Part shown: positions 1-8,420 of the stretch, piece by piece
Layout of the letters: each line of letters begins with the position of its first letter
Numbering within the stretch: position 1 is the first letter of the stretch
Source: a bacterium
GTDB taxonomy: Bacteria; Zixibacteria; MSB-5A5; CAIYYT01
DNA: 64,000 bases
Reading direction: 5' to 3'
Assembly: GCA_016708315.1 (NCBI GenBank)
Contig: JADJGC010000023.1
Coordinates: 496,001-560,000, forward strand
The notes under the pieces: generated by a model
Seen by the model: the letters and a program-made list of their open reading frames with translations, nothing else
Told to the model about the DNA's origin: nothing
The model's database searches: none
Translations under genes and position numbers: made by a program

Positions 1-1223
1 TCACCATGATCGGCCGGTTCCGGTTTTAGGCGCGGACGCTCCGGCGGTAGCTGCGGGAGCTGCATCACGGGAAGCGCGGTACGAATCAGTTGTTCGATAC
101 GGCGCACTTCGCCGCGCTGATCAAAAGTCGCAAAGGAAATAGCGCGTCCAGCGAGACCGGCACGACCAGTGCGGCCAATACGATGCACATAGTCTTCGGA
201 ATTGGAAGGAAGATCGTAATTGATGACCAGTTCAATACCAGAGACATCGATACCACGGGCGGCAATATCGGTGGCAATCAGGACACGGTACTTACCCGAC
301 TTGAATCCTTCGAGCGCGTCGCGACGCTGGCCGAGACTGCGGTTCGAGTGAATTTCGGCGGCATTGTGCCCCATGATTTTGACTTGGCGCGTAAGATTTT
401 TCGCTGCGTGTTTGGTGCGCGTGAAGGTGAGCACCGGGCCGGGATACTGCTGAAGGAGAACTTCGAGCAGACGGCTCTTGGCGCCGCGATCCACGAAGAA
501 AACTTCCTGCGTAACTTTGTCAGCGGCAGTGCCGGGACGTGCGATTTCGACCTGCACCGGGAGTTCCATGTGACGCTGGGCGATTACGACGATTTCTTTC
601 GGCATGGTCGCCGAGAATAACATCGTCTGGCGCGTCTTGGGCAGAAGGCTGAGAATTTTATTTATCTGCGGGGCAAACCCCATGTCGAGCATGCGGTCAG
701 CCTCATCAAGAACGAGAATCTCAATATCGGAAAGATTGACTATGCGTTGTTCGATAAAGTCGATTAATCGTCCGGGTGTGGCGATGATGACTCGCGGCTT
801 CTTCTCGAGTGCGTAGCGCTGCGGACCCAATGGAGTTCCACCGATTAAGACTGCCGTGCGCAATCCCAAGTGTCGACCGACGCCCTGAAGTGCTTCATCA
901 ACCTGAATAGCCAGTTCGCGGGTTGGAAGCAGTATTAGTCCACGGCCCTTGATTTGTGCCAGACGCTGAATCATCGGAATGCCGAATGCAAGCGTCTTGC
1001 CGGTACCGGTTTGGGCGATGGCGATGACGTCTTTGCCTTCGATACCTATAGGGATAGAACGTTTCTGTATTGGTGTCGGTTCAATAAACTTCAGTCGAGC
1101 AATTGCATCCATGAGGTTAGGAGCGATTCCAAGTCCGGAAAATCCGGCTGCAGCTGGTTTCTTGGCAGTTTCTGTTTCTTTGACTTCTTGACGCGGTATT
1201 AGTCTATGTGATTTCTGGGGCAC
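1..1223 (-). CDS. rhlE: DEAD-box RNA helicase, RhlE type (3' end outside window)
   Basis: ATP-dependent RNA helicase that would remodel structured RNA or ribosome assembly intermediates in the cytoplasm. On the minus strand I read, in order, the Walker A stretch AQTGTGKT, motif II VLDEADRMLDMGF, motif III SATMP and motif VI HRIGRTGRAG, so both RecA-like lobes are present. About 407 residues are visible; the frame stays open through base 1 with a proline-rich tail, so only the C-terminal tail is missing. The start is a GTG at 1223 preceded by GAGAGG about eleven bases upstream; no ATG in this frame lies before the Q-motif region. The family is certain; assignment to RhlE rather than another DEAD-box subgroup rests on the MLDMGF segment and the short N-terminus. 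Confidence 0.9.
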   Translation of the reverse strand, partial: MPQKSHRLIPRQEVKETETAKKPAAAGFSGLGIAPNLMDAIARLKFIEPTPIQKRSIPIGIEGKDVIAIAQTGTGKTLAFGIPMIQRLAQIKGRGLILLPTRELAIQVDEALQGVGRHLGLRTAVLIGGTPLGPQRYALEKKPRVIIATPGRLIDFIEQRIVNLSDIEILVLDEADRMLDMGFAPQINKILSLLPKTRQTMLFSATMPKEIVVIAQRHMELPVQVEIARPGTAADKVTQEVFFVDRGAKSRLLEVLLQQYPGPVLTFTRTKHAAKNLTRQVKIMGHNAAEIHSNRSLGQRRDALEGFKSGKYRVLIATDIAARGIDVSGIELVINYDLPSNSEDYVHRIGRTGRAGLAGRAISFATFDQRGEVRRIEQLIRTALPVMQLPQLPPERPRLKPEPADHG

Positions 1224-1467
1224 GCGGGCGATATCCTCTCTGGAATTATTGCTGGGAGAGCGTTACGAACATTGCAATTAATCAATAGACCGCAAATTGA
1301 GGAGTAAGTCAAGGGAAATAAGGGCTGGTGGACGCAAAGCGCACTGGCGCGCAATCGTATTTTCAGTTTATTTTGGCTCGATAATCAGTAAATTAGCGCA
1401 CCATGATCATAGAGAATGAGTTTCCAAGAGCGCGCGACATCTTCGAACTCGCTGCTGGAGAATTGAA

Positions 1468-2838
1468 TTGAGCGGATCAATGTTCGAGTCGTTAAGACGA
1501 TGGCGTCACACAATGTTGCCGCTTCCTGTGAAGTATGGAAGCCGATTCCGAGAGGTATATAAGTTCCTTCAGGAGCATCAGAACGCAAGCCGCGAGGAAT
1601 TGGAGTCTTATCAATGGATGCGGATCAAGGCGGTGCTTGAGTATGCCAACTCACACGTGCCGTTTTACCAAAGGCGATTCAAGTCGATTGGGATGTTGCC
1701 AAGTGATATAAAGTCGCGGGAAGACTTCAGAAAGATCCCCTATCTGACGCGCGAAGATGTAACCACGTATCTTGAAGAACTAAAATCGGACGAGTTCGAA
1801 AAACTGAAGCCGGTGCAGACGGTCACAAGCGGGACCAGCCGCGATCGGTTGAAGATATTCCGCTCGGCGGAAGGCGAAGTCTGGCGCAAAGCGATGATGT
1901 GGCGGCACTTTCACAATATCGGCTATCGGTTTCGCGATCCGAGAGTGCAGTTCACCGGAAAGCTGAGATTTCTGCCCGAGGGCAGATTCACCAATATCGA
2001 TTACAACGAAAACCTGTTGATGATTGAACAGTATGCGATTAATCGCAAAAAGGCGCCGGAGATCCATCGCATACTGCGTGAGTTCGCGCCGAAATTGATC
2101 TACTGCCAGCCGGCCAACATCTCGACGCTCATATTGCATTTTCAGGAATTCAAGCTCGAACCGTTTCATGTGCCTATTGTCTATACGACCGGGGAGATCA
2201 TTTATCCGCAGTATCGAAAGGCGATTGAGGGGTTCTTCGTGAGCAAGATTGTCGATTACTATGGGAATCGCGAGAACACCGTTGCGGCGGTGCAACTTTC
2301 GGATGGCCGCAAGTATGTCCAGACTGAGTACTGCAATCTCGAATTTGTTGATGAGAATGGAGATGAGGTTGTTGGAAAGCCTGCGGATATTGTGGCTACG
2401 TCGCTGGTGAATTATGCTGTGCCGCTGATTCGGTATCATACTGATGATGTGGGGATTTGTCATGGCTACCCCGCCGATGCTGTAGGCAATTATCCGATAA
2501 TGGAGATTGTCGGTGGACGCGGGAAAGATCTGATATTGAGCAAACGCGGTTTGATTTACCCGCAAGTTGAGTTGAGCGTCGGCGGCGAGAAGTTTGAACG
2601 GGTGCGCGCGGAACAGATGACAATAGAGCATCTCCACGTCACCTATGCACCAACCGCCAAGTTCAACGGCGCGGACGACGAGGCTATGCTCAAGCGTGCG
2701 TACGAGGAATACTTCGGAAGTGAGTTTCAGATTACCATAGAACAAGTGAAAGCCATTCCACCTACCGAGTCGGGCAAAAACAAACTTTATGTTTCGCAGT
2801 TGGCAATGGACTACTTGCGGAAACAACAAGCCGATTGA
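1468..2838 (+). CDS. CapK/PaaK-like adenylate-forming enzyme
   Basis: Member of the phenylacetate-CoA ligase/CapK branch of AMP-forming enzymes, which activate a carboxylic acid as acyl-AMP. The nucleotide loop TVTSGTSRDRLKIF lies near residue 120, and a later YGNRE and LIRYHTDD region matches the family core. At 456 residues it is full length. The start is TTG at 1468, because GGAG ends eight bases before it, whereas the in-frame ATG at 1480 is too far from that site. The substrate is unknown: relatives work in aromatic acid breakdown or in polysaccharide and lipid-A-like decoration, and no neighbour decides between them. It stands alone between a helicase and a secreted protease. Confidence 0.85.
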   Translation: MSGSMFESLRRWRHTMLPLPVKYGSRFREVYKFLQEHQNASREELESYQWMRIKAVLEYANSHVPFYQRRFKSIGMLPSDIKSREDFRKIPYLTREDVTTYLEELKSDEFEKLKPVQTVTSGTSRDRLKIFRSAEGEVWRKAMMWRHFHNIGYRFRDPRVQFTGKLRFLPEGRFTNIDYNENLLMIEQYAINRKKAPEIHRILREFAPKLIYCQPANISTLILHFQEFKLEPFHVPIVYTTGEIIYPQYRKAIEGFFVSKIVDYYGNRENTVAAVQLSDGRKYVQTEYCNLEFVDENGDEVVGKPADIVATSLVNYAVPLIRYHTDDVGICHGYPADAVGNYPIMEIVGGRGKDLILSKRGLIYPQVELSVGGEKFERVRAEQMTIEHLHVTYAPTAKFNGADDEAMLKRAYEEYFGSEFQITIEQVKAIPPTESGKNKLYVSQLAMDYLRKQQAD

Positions 2839-2919
2839 CGGAATTAAGGGACAATTAAAATTGAAACTTTTGTCGACTTAATACAGTCGTAATCAGGGTA
2901 TAGCTGAAGGAGAGATAAC

Positions 2920-4773
2920 GTGAAACACAGCAAGTCAAAGTTAGTGTGGTGTTTGTTTGCGCTGCTCTTGTGCCCTGCATTAGTATCTGCACAGAGCGAT
3001 GCGTACGACGTTCTAAACAAAAACATCGCCGCCAGCGGCGGACTTGAGAAGCTCAAGGCTGAGAGATCACAATATGTTGAGGGCACGCTTGCAATTGCAG
3101 GACTGTCCGGCACAATGAAGATTTGGACGATGAAGCCGAATTTCAGCCGCAACGAAGTGGATCTGAAAGTACTGCGCATCACACAGGGCGAAAATGCCGA
3201 CGGCCAATGGGTACTCGACTCCAATGGCAAACTGCAACTGATTACCAAACGCGATGAGGCGAGCCTGAAGAGAAAGGACGTCAAACAGCGGATGGCGGAA
3301 TACGAGTTTCTCGATCCCAAATCAACCGTGTTCAATGTCGAAGCGGCAGGGATGGATACCGCCAACGGCGTCAACTGCCATGTTATCAAGGTATCCAATA
3401 CGATCAATGCCGATGTGATGACGAGTTACATCAATGCGAGTTCATTTTTGCTCGAACGTGCAACTTCCAGTGAGGGTGAGGAGAGCAGCGATTCCTATTT
3501 TGGGGATTATCGCGATGTTGGCGGACTCAAAGTGGCGCACTATACCAAGCAGATCTCGATTCTCACCGGACAAGTGCAGGAATTTAGCATTACCAAGTAT
3601 GAGTCGAATCCGGTAATTGAAGTGGCATTCTTTGACCCTCCGGCAGAGACTAAGAAAGACTACCGGTTCACCAATGGCAGCAGCGCTGAGAACACTCCTT
3701 TCAAGTTTAGCGGCGGTCACATCTATATGCCGGTTACGGTCAACTGCAAGGAGCGCTATTGGGTTCTCGACACTGGGGCGAGCATGTCGGTGATTGGCTC
3801 AAAGTTTGCCAAGGAATTGGGGTTAGAAACGATGGGCAATATGAAAGGCGGCGCATCGAATAGTACTGTGGACATACAGTTTGCGACCTTGCCGCCGTTC
3901 TCGGTGAAGGGAATCGAATTTGACGCTCAACAGATTGCAGTGATCGATATGGAGCCGCTGAATAAACTGATCAATATTCAGATCGACGGAATTCTCGGAT
4001 TTGATTTTCTATCGCGATTTGTGACAAAGGTCGACTATGCGCATGAGCTGGTGTCGTTTTATGATCCGAAGACTTTTTCATATGTCGGCGACGGCACAAA
4101 GCTGGATGTGCATTTGAAAGATGGCGTATTCGTGGCGAAGACGACGCTTGATGGTAAGCATACCGGGACGTGGCTGTGCGATTTGGGTGCATCGGGAACG
4201 TCGCTTGAGGGTGCTTATGCAAAGCGCAGTGGGTTTCTTGAACGCAGTGGTGTTGAATCGATGGGACGCGGAGCTGGCGATGCGTTTCGCACCAAGCGAG
4301 TGATGTGCGATAGTATTGCTTTTGCAGGATACACGCTGAAGAATCCGAAAATTGCCTTCCCTATCGACAAGATCGATACGGTTTCGGCGCCGGATGAAAT
4401 CGGCAATCTCGGCAACACGTTGTTCCGCAATTTCGTGCTGTATGTGGACTATGCCAATGAGCAGATGATTGTCGAGCAAGGCGACAAGTTTGGGATCGAG
4501 TGGCCGGATGATCGTTCCGGGTTGCAGTTGATTCGCGGTGATGGCGATGAAATCAAGGTGTGGTTTGCTTCGCCGGGTACTCCTAGCGCGAAGGCGGGAT
4601 TTCAGGAGAATGATCAGATCATGTCGATTAACGATATCCCCGTCGGGCAGCTTGCAGGCATTGATGCAATCAGGAATGTCCTGTGCGCCAAAGCCGGGAC
4701 TCAGTATCGAGTGACGGTGAAACGCGCCGGCAAAGAACTGCAGTTGAATTTGACGCTGAAGGAACTGCTGTAG
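2920..4773 (+). CDS. Secreted retropepsin-like aspartyl protease with two DxG sites and a C-terminal PDZ domain
   Basis: 617-residue exported protein. A signal peptide (about residues 1-25, ending near VSAQS) is followed by a roughly 200-residue domain resembling outer-membrane lipoprotein-sorting folds, then a retropepsin-like half with VLDTGASMSVIG (Asp at about residue 284), a second half with CDLGASGTSLEG (Asp at about 421), and a PDZ domain (about 530-615). A retropepsin active site needs two such halves, so one chain may supply both, although the second has DLG in place of DTG or DSG. Start is GTG at 2920 with AAGGAGAG upstream. No operon partner; the next gene is 194 bases away behind two hairpins. 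The fold is clear, the substrate unknown; it would act in the periplasm or at the cell surface. Confidence 0.85.
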   Translation: MKHSKSKLVWCLFALLLCPALVSAQSDAYDVLNKNIAASGGLEKLKAERSQYVEGTLAIAGLSGTMKIWTMKPNFSRNEVDLKVLRITQGENADGQWVLDSNGKLQLITKRDEASLKRKDVKQRMAEYEFLDPKSTVFNVEAAGMDTANGVNCHVIKVSNTINADVMTSYINASSFLLERATSSEGEESSDSYFGDYRDVGGLKVAHYTKQISILTGQVQEFSITKYESNPVIEVAFFDPPAETKKDYRFTNGSSAENTPFKFSGGHIYMPVTVNCKERYWVLDTGASMSVIGSKFAKELGLETMGNMKGGASNSTVDIQFATLPPFSVKGIEFDAQQIAVIDMEPLNKLINIQIDGILGFDFLSRFVTKVDYAHELVSFYDPKTFSYVGDGTKLDVHLKDGVFVAKTTLDGKHTGTWLCDLGASGTSLEGAYAKRSGFLERSGVESMGRGAGDAFRTKRVMCDSIAFAGYTLKNPKIAFPIDKIDTVSAPDEIGNLGNTLFRNFVLYVDYANEQMIVEQGDKFGIEWPDDRSGLQLIRGDGDEIKVWFASPGTPSAKAGFQENDQIMSINDIPVGQLAGIDAIRNVLCAKAGTQYRVTVKRAGKELQLNLTLKELL

Positions 4774-4825
4774 AGTTATAAGACTTCGCCACCAGGGCTA
4801 GCGATGTTGCGATAACACACCCCGT

Positions 4826-4871
4826 CTCCGAGCCTCATTCTTCGGCTCGGAGCCACCCCTCTCGAGAGGGG
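4826..4871. repeat. Tandem perfect hairpins
   Basis: Two perfect inverted repeats sit back to back: CTCCGAGCC (4826-4834) with GGCTCGGAG (4844-4852), then the 16-base palindrome CCCCTCTCGAGAGGGG (4856-4871). Neither is followed by a T-run on the plus strand, so a simple terminator is not clear. The second resembles the hairpin at 6854-6874, suggesting an interspersed intergenic repeat. Confidence 0.6.
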
Positions 4872-4919
4872 AACCAAAGCTCCGTCTATCAAACCTTGAT
4901 CATAGATGCAGGTTCTTTG

Positions 4920-4948
4920 TTGACAAAAAGGCCGATTCTGGCGATATT
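4920..4948 (+). promoter_or_regulatory. Promoter of the 4968 lipoprotein gene
   Basis: TTGACA at 4920-4925, a 17-base spacer and GATATT at 4943-4948. This would start a transcript about 13 bases before ATG 4968, just ahead of the AAGGAGGG ribosome site. Confidence 0.55.
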
Positions 4949-4967
4949 GTATACAAGGAGGGTTAGC

Positions 4968-6257
4968 ATGAAAAGGCTTTTCATTATTGGCATTCTGACG
5001 GGAATTGCATTCCTGTTAGTACAATGCAGCAAGCAATCCACACCAACAGACGAATCCGAAGTCTCGAATCCAATCACAATTCAAACTAGCGAAACTGCAA
5101 CTTCGACTTATGCAGGCAGTAGTGCGCTTTGGGCAGAATATCGATGCCTTGAAGATGCGGCAGACAGCACATGCGATGTCCGGATACTTGAGATCGGTGA
5201 TGCTGATGGCATGTTGTATCAGGTCTACTTAGATTCGGATGCCATTGAGAGTGAGTCAGGCCCGATATTGTTAAGCGGAAGCGGGTACGACTTGGCGGTG
5301 ACGATCAAGTCGAGCCAGGGCGGCAAGGATGGGAGTTCGGGATCAGGTGGAAAACGGATGTTGACTATGACGATCCAGCCAACGCTGATTCCAAGGCTTC
5401 CCTATCCGCCATGTTATTCGACCAGTTCGCTGAGCCAGTCTCTTGCAACAAGACACTACACACTGGATTCGGCGCAGGTATCGCGAGACGATCTACTCAC
5501 TTGGATAACTTACCGGGGTGGTTCGGCGGCGCCGCAGTTTTCATTGGTTACCTGGTATCCGGGTGTTGCCTCGACCGGCGATACAACGGATTGCTATTTG
5601 CGTTTTTCCGCAGCCGATACAAGTGGACCGCTGATTAAAGCACGATTGGGATTCAATCTGAAGCCACTTTCTGATATTATCGCGCAGAAAACTCCATGCC
5701 AGTGTTTGTCAACTTTGAGAGTGCTGCGCCCGCAGAACAACTGGCATTCGGGGTTTGAAGTGGCGGAGTTTGAAAGGACGGTGGCAGCAGAGGAACTGGA
5801 ACCGCCAATGTCTCCAATTCCGCTGACAGAGGGGAGTTATTGGGTTTACCAGGTAAAGAAAACTGGATATGCTGGACAATGTGAGACTTGTGTTGATAGT
5901 GTTGCAGTAGTCAGTGTGACGCATGAAGCTTGCAAGGTTAGAATTCGCCTTAATAGGGCATTTGCGTTTCTTCCACGTGAACTCGAATACTGCAACGGCG
6001 ATTACTTCAGGGACGGTAACTCGTTTGAATTCCCGACCGGTCCGTTTACGGATACAGCCATAGTTCCGATTGGTACTGTCTATAATTGTGCCGACTCTCG
6101 AAGTTCGTACTACGGTTCCGGATGGGGAACGCGCGTTACTACACTATCCGATGGTCTCGGAATTGTCCGGCACTCTGATGTTGAGGTCTCCGTGAGGTAT
6201 GGTGTCGTTTCGAGCTACCTAGCAGAGCTCATACGATATCATATTGTCACAGAGTGA
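4968..6257 (+). CDS. Lipoprotein of unknown function
   Basis: 429 residues. The N-terminus MKRLFIIGILTG followed by FLLVQCSKQ is a lipoprotein signal with a cysteine at about residue 20, so the mature protein would be anchored in a membrane by its lipid. I recognise no domain. The chain is rich in Ser, Thr, Asp and Cys, has a Gly/Ser stretch near residue 125, and contains paired cysteines (for example CQCLS and CETC) that could form disulfides outside the cytoplasm. Start is ATG 4968 because AAGGAGGG stands just before it; an earlier in-frame start would spoil the signal peptide. It has its own promoter and appears monocistronic. Confidence 0.8.
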   Translation: MKRLFIIGILTGIAFLLVQCSKQSTPTDESEVSNPITIQTSETATSTYAGSSALWAEYRCLEDAADSTCDVRILEIGDADGMLYQVYLDSDAIESESGPILLSGSGYDLAVTIKSSQGGKDGSSGSGGKRMLTMTIQPTLIPRLPYPPCYSTSSLSQSLATRHYTLDSAQVSRDDLLTWITYRGGSAAPQFSLVTWYPGVASTGDTTDCYLRFSAADTSGPLIKARLGFNLKPLSDIIAQKTPCQCLSTLRVLRPQNNWHSGFEVAEFERTVAAEELEPPMSPIPLTEGSYWVYQVKKTGYAGQCETCVDSVAVVSVTHEACKVRIRLNRAFAFLPRELEYCNGDYFRDGNSFEFPTGPFTDTAIVPIGTVYNCADSRSSYYGSGWGTRVTTLSDGLGIVRHSDVEVSVRYGVVSSYLAELIRYHIVTE

Positions 6258-6290
6258 AAAATTGGCAGCGCGTGATCGCCACAAATGCGT

Positions 6291-6319
6291 TTGACAGGCC
6301 AAAGGCGAGTACCTATATT
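6291..6319 (+). promoter_or_regulatory. ssb promoter
   Basis: TTGACA at 6291-6296, a 17-base spacer and TATATT at 6314-6319, close to the sigma-70 consensus and 33 bases ahead of the ssb start. Confidence 0.75.
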
Positions 6320-6351
6320 CTGCGCACAGCTAGAAAAGGAGTATTGCTGTT

Positions 6352-6777
6352 ATGGCATCAGTAAATAAAGCCATCTTGATTGGCAATCTTGGCAAGGATC
6401 CGGAATTGCGCTATACCCCTGCCGGTGTCGCGGTTTGCACGTTTTCACTCGCCACGACCGAAAAATGGCGCGACAAGACGACGAATGAGCAGAAGGAAAG
6501 CACCACTTGGCACAATATCGTGCTGTGGCGGCGTCAGGCGGAAATCGCTAAAGAGTACTTGTCTAAGGGCTCGCCGGTGTATATCGAGGGCCGGATTCAG
6601 ACGCGCAGTTACGACGACAAAGAAGGCGTGAAGAAATGGATCACCGAAATCGTCGGCGATCGTTTGCAGTTGTTGGGACGTCGCGGCGAAGGCGGCGACC
6701 ATTCGACGCAGTCGGCGTCACCGGATCTTCCGGAGGCACCGCCAATGTCGGAGGATGACGACGATCTGCCATTTTAG
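6352..6777 (+). CDS. ssb: Single-stranded DNA-binding protein
   Basis: 141-residue SSB. It begins MASVNKAILIGNLGKDPELR, the classic OB-fold start, has the conserved WHNIVLWRR segment, and ends in the acidic tip DDDDLPF that recruits replication and repair proteins in this family. It coats single-stranded DNA in replication, recombination and repair. The linker between OB fold and tip is short (about 30 residues). GGAG lies upstream of ATG 6352, and a near-consensus promoter sits at 6291-6319, so the gene is probably transcribed alone. Usual neighbours rpsF and rpsR are absent. Confidence 0.97.
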   Translation: MASVNKAILIGNLGKDPELRYTPAGVAVCTFSLATTEKWRDKTTNEQKESTTWHNIVLWRRQAEIAKEYLSKGSPVYIEGRIQTRSYDDKEGVKKWITEIVGDRLQLLGRRGEGGDHSTQSASPDLPEAPPMSEDDDDLPF

Positions 6778-6853
6778 GCGCTTAATCTCGGATTGACAAT
6801 TTTCGGGGTGGAGACGGAAGTCTTCACCCTGATTTAGTTAGGCCCTCACCCTG

Positions 6854-6874
6854 CCCTCTCCCGATGGGAGAGGG
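6854..6874. repeat. GC-rich hairpin CCCTCTCCC/GGGAGAGGG
   Basis: Perfect 9-base inverted repeat with a three-base loop (6854-6862 and 6866-6874) downstream of ssb. No T-run follows. It resembles the palindrome at 4856-4871 and may belong to the same interspersed repeat. Confidence 0.55.
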
Positions 6875-6970
6875 AGACTCGCATTTCAAAGATAACTGGG
6901 TAGTACAGGTTTGCCTATCCTAACGCCTAATGCTCGGAGTTCTCTACAAGCAATGAGGCACCAAACGCAA

Positions 6971-6996
6971 TAGGTCAGACAAGAATGTCTGACCTA
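6971..6996. repeat. Perfect 11-base inverted repeat between convergent genes
   Basis: TAGGTCAGACA (6971-6981) pairs with TGTCTGACCTA (6986-6996) over a four-base loop, between the ends of ssb (plus) and the beta-CASP nuclease (minus). It lacks a T-run on either side, so it is either a factor-assisted terminator or a mobile repeat unit. Confidence 0.6.
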
Positions 6997-7032
6997 CCAG
7001 ATGGATTTCTGATTATTTGCGGGCAAGTGCAG

Positions 7033-8418
7033 CTACAAAACGAAGGACTCGTCCATCTTGGGTTGGACAGTCTCCCACTTGCGTTCTTCGCGGAGATGCT
7101 GCGCCATAGCTTCAGACTGCTCTTTTTCACCGTGCGTAATGAACACTTTGCGCGGTTGATACTCCATTGGTTCGAGCCAATGCAGCAATTCAAACCAATC
7201 GGCGTGGCCGGACATTCCCTGGAAGTTAACGATACGGGCTTTGACATCTACAGGGACCTTGTGGATGTAAATCAGATCGGCGCCATCCATGAGTTTGCGT
7301 CCAAGCGTACCCTCGGCCATGAAACCAACCAGCGCCACCGTAGTTGTCGGATCGGGTAGGCGGTTGAGCAAATGATGCAGGATACGGCCGCCGGTGAGCA
7401 TGCCGCTTGATGACAGGATAATCGCCGGTCCTTTAAGTTCGTTGAGAACTTTGGACGATTTGCGCGTGCGGTGAAGTGTGACATGTGGACCATCGAGCAT
7501 CGAGTTATCACCCTGCAGTTTGTTCTGACCAATTGAGTGGTAGGATGAGAACTTTGAATAGATATCGGTTGCGGCGATAGCCATCGGCGAATCGATATGG
7601 ACTGGGATTGGCGGAATGAACTTCTTGGCGATGAGCTGATTCACCAAATAGGTGATTTGCTGAGTACGTCCGATTGCAAATGCGGGAATGAGCAGGACGC
7701 TTCTTTCCTTCACGACTCGATTGATCAATTCCTCAAACACCGAAAAAGCGTCTTCGGCCGGATGCACTTTGCCGCCGTAGGTAGACTCGCAGACGAGATA
7801 GTCGCACATTGGCGGTTTTGACGGGTCGATTGTGAGCGGGTTGGCATAGCGACCGACATCGCCGGAGAAGAATATAGAACGCTTGTTGACGCCGTCATCC
7901 ATTTCCAGTTCGACACCGGCGGCTCCGAGCAGATGCCCGGCAATGTGGTAGCGGAAACGAAACTCGGTGCCGATTGATTTCCATTCGCCGAAGTTGGCTT
8001 TGCGGAAGAGCTTGATTGTCAGTTCGGCGTCGTCCTCATCGAACAGCGGCAATACGGTTTCGTGGCGCGAAAGTTTCTTCTTCTGGCGATACTGGGCGTC
8101 TTCCATTTGCAGCATTGCCGTATCGAGGAGAGAAACCGCGGCGAGATCGACAGTTGGTGGAGTCGCATAAATGGGATTGGAAAATCCTTCGCGGACGATC
8201 TTAGGAAGGAAGCCAATATGATCGATGTGAGCATGGGTAAGAATTACAGCTTCGATGGCGGTCGGATCGAACGGCAGCGGCAGCCAGTTGCGTTCGCGCA
8301 GTTCCTTCGGACCTTGAAACATGCCGCAATCGACGAGGATGCGCTTGTCGTTGACTTCCACAAGATACTTTGATCCGGTGACAGTTCCGGCGGCGCCGTG
8401 AAAAGTGATTTTCATCAT
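7033..8418 (-). CDS. Metallo-beta-lactamase/beta-CASP RNA nuclease
   Basis: 461-residue metallo-hydrolase of the beta-CASP group (CPSF/YSH1-like). The zinc motif THAHIDHIG gives His62, His64, Asp66 and His67; later family motifs are SGDVGRY, SSSGMLTGGR, and the RMMBL-type end GMSGHADWF with THGEKEQ. Members cut RNA, acting as endonuclease or 5' exonuclease in the cytoplasm. It is the last of four closely packed minus-strand genes; the upstream HtrA gene stops two bases before its ATG 8418, so translation is probably coupled. Two ATGs are adjacent (8418 and 8415); I took the first. The role may be RNA turnover, but the substrate cannot be told from sequence. Confidence 0.9.
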   Translation of the reverse strand: MMKITFHGAAGTVTGSKYLVEVNDKRILVDCGMFQGPKELRERNWLPLPFDPTAIEAVILTHAHIDHIGFLPKIVREGFSNPIYATPPTVDLAAVSLLDTAMLQMEDAQYRQKKKLSRHETVLPLFDEDDAELTIKLFRKANFGEWKSIGTEFRFRYHIAGHLLGAAGVELEMDDGVNKRSIFFSGDVGRYANPLTIDPSKPPMCDYLVCESTYGGKVHPAEDAFSVFEELINRVVKERSVLLIPAFAIGRTQQITYLVNQLIAKKFIPPIPVHIDSPMAIAATDIYSKFSSYHSIGQNKLQGDNSMLDGPHVTLHRTRKSSKVLNELKGPAIILSSSGMLTGGRILHHLLNRLPDPTTTVALVGFMAEGTLGRKLMDGADLIYIHKVPVDVKARIVNFQGMSGHADWFELLHWLEPMEYQPRKVFITHGEKEQSEAMAQHLREERKWETVQPKMDESFVL

Positions 8419-8420
8419 AG

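Noticed and set aside
1403..1471. 22-codon mini-frame starting ATG 1403 and ending at the CapK-like start
   Set aside because: A leader peptide is possible, but no ribosome site is present and no regulatory hairpin is seen.
1780..2829. Open frame of 349 codons antisense to the CapK/PaaK-like gene
   Set aside because: It mirrors a well-supported gene, has no ribosome site and no recognisable protein motif.
4826..4871. Tandem hairpins considered as CRISPR or attachment site
   Set aside because: The units are not direct repeats with spacers and no integrase is nearby.
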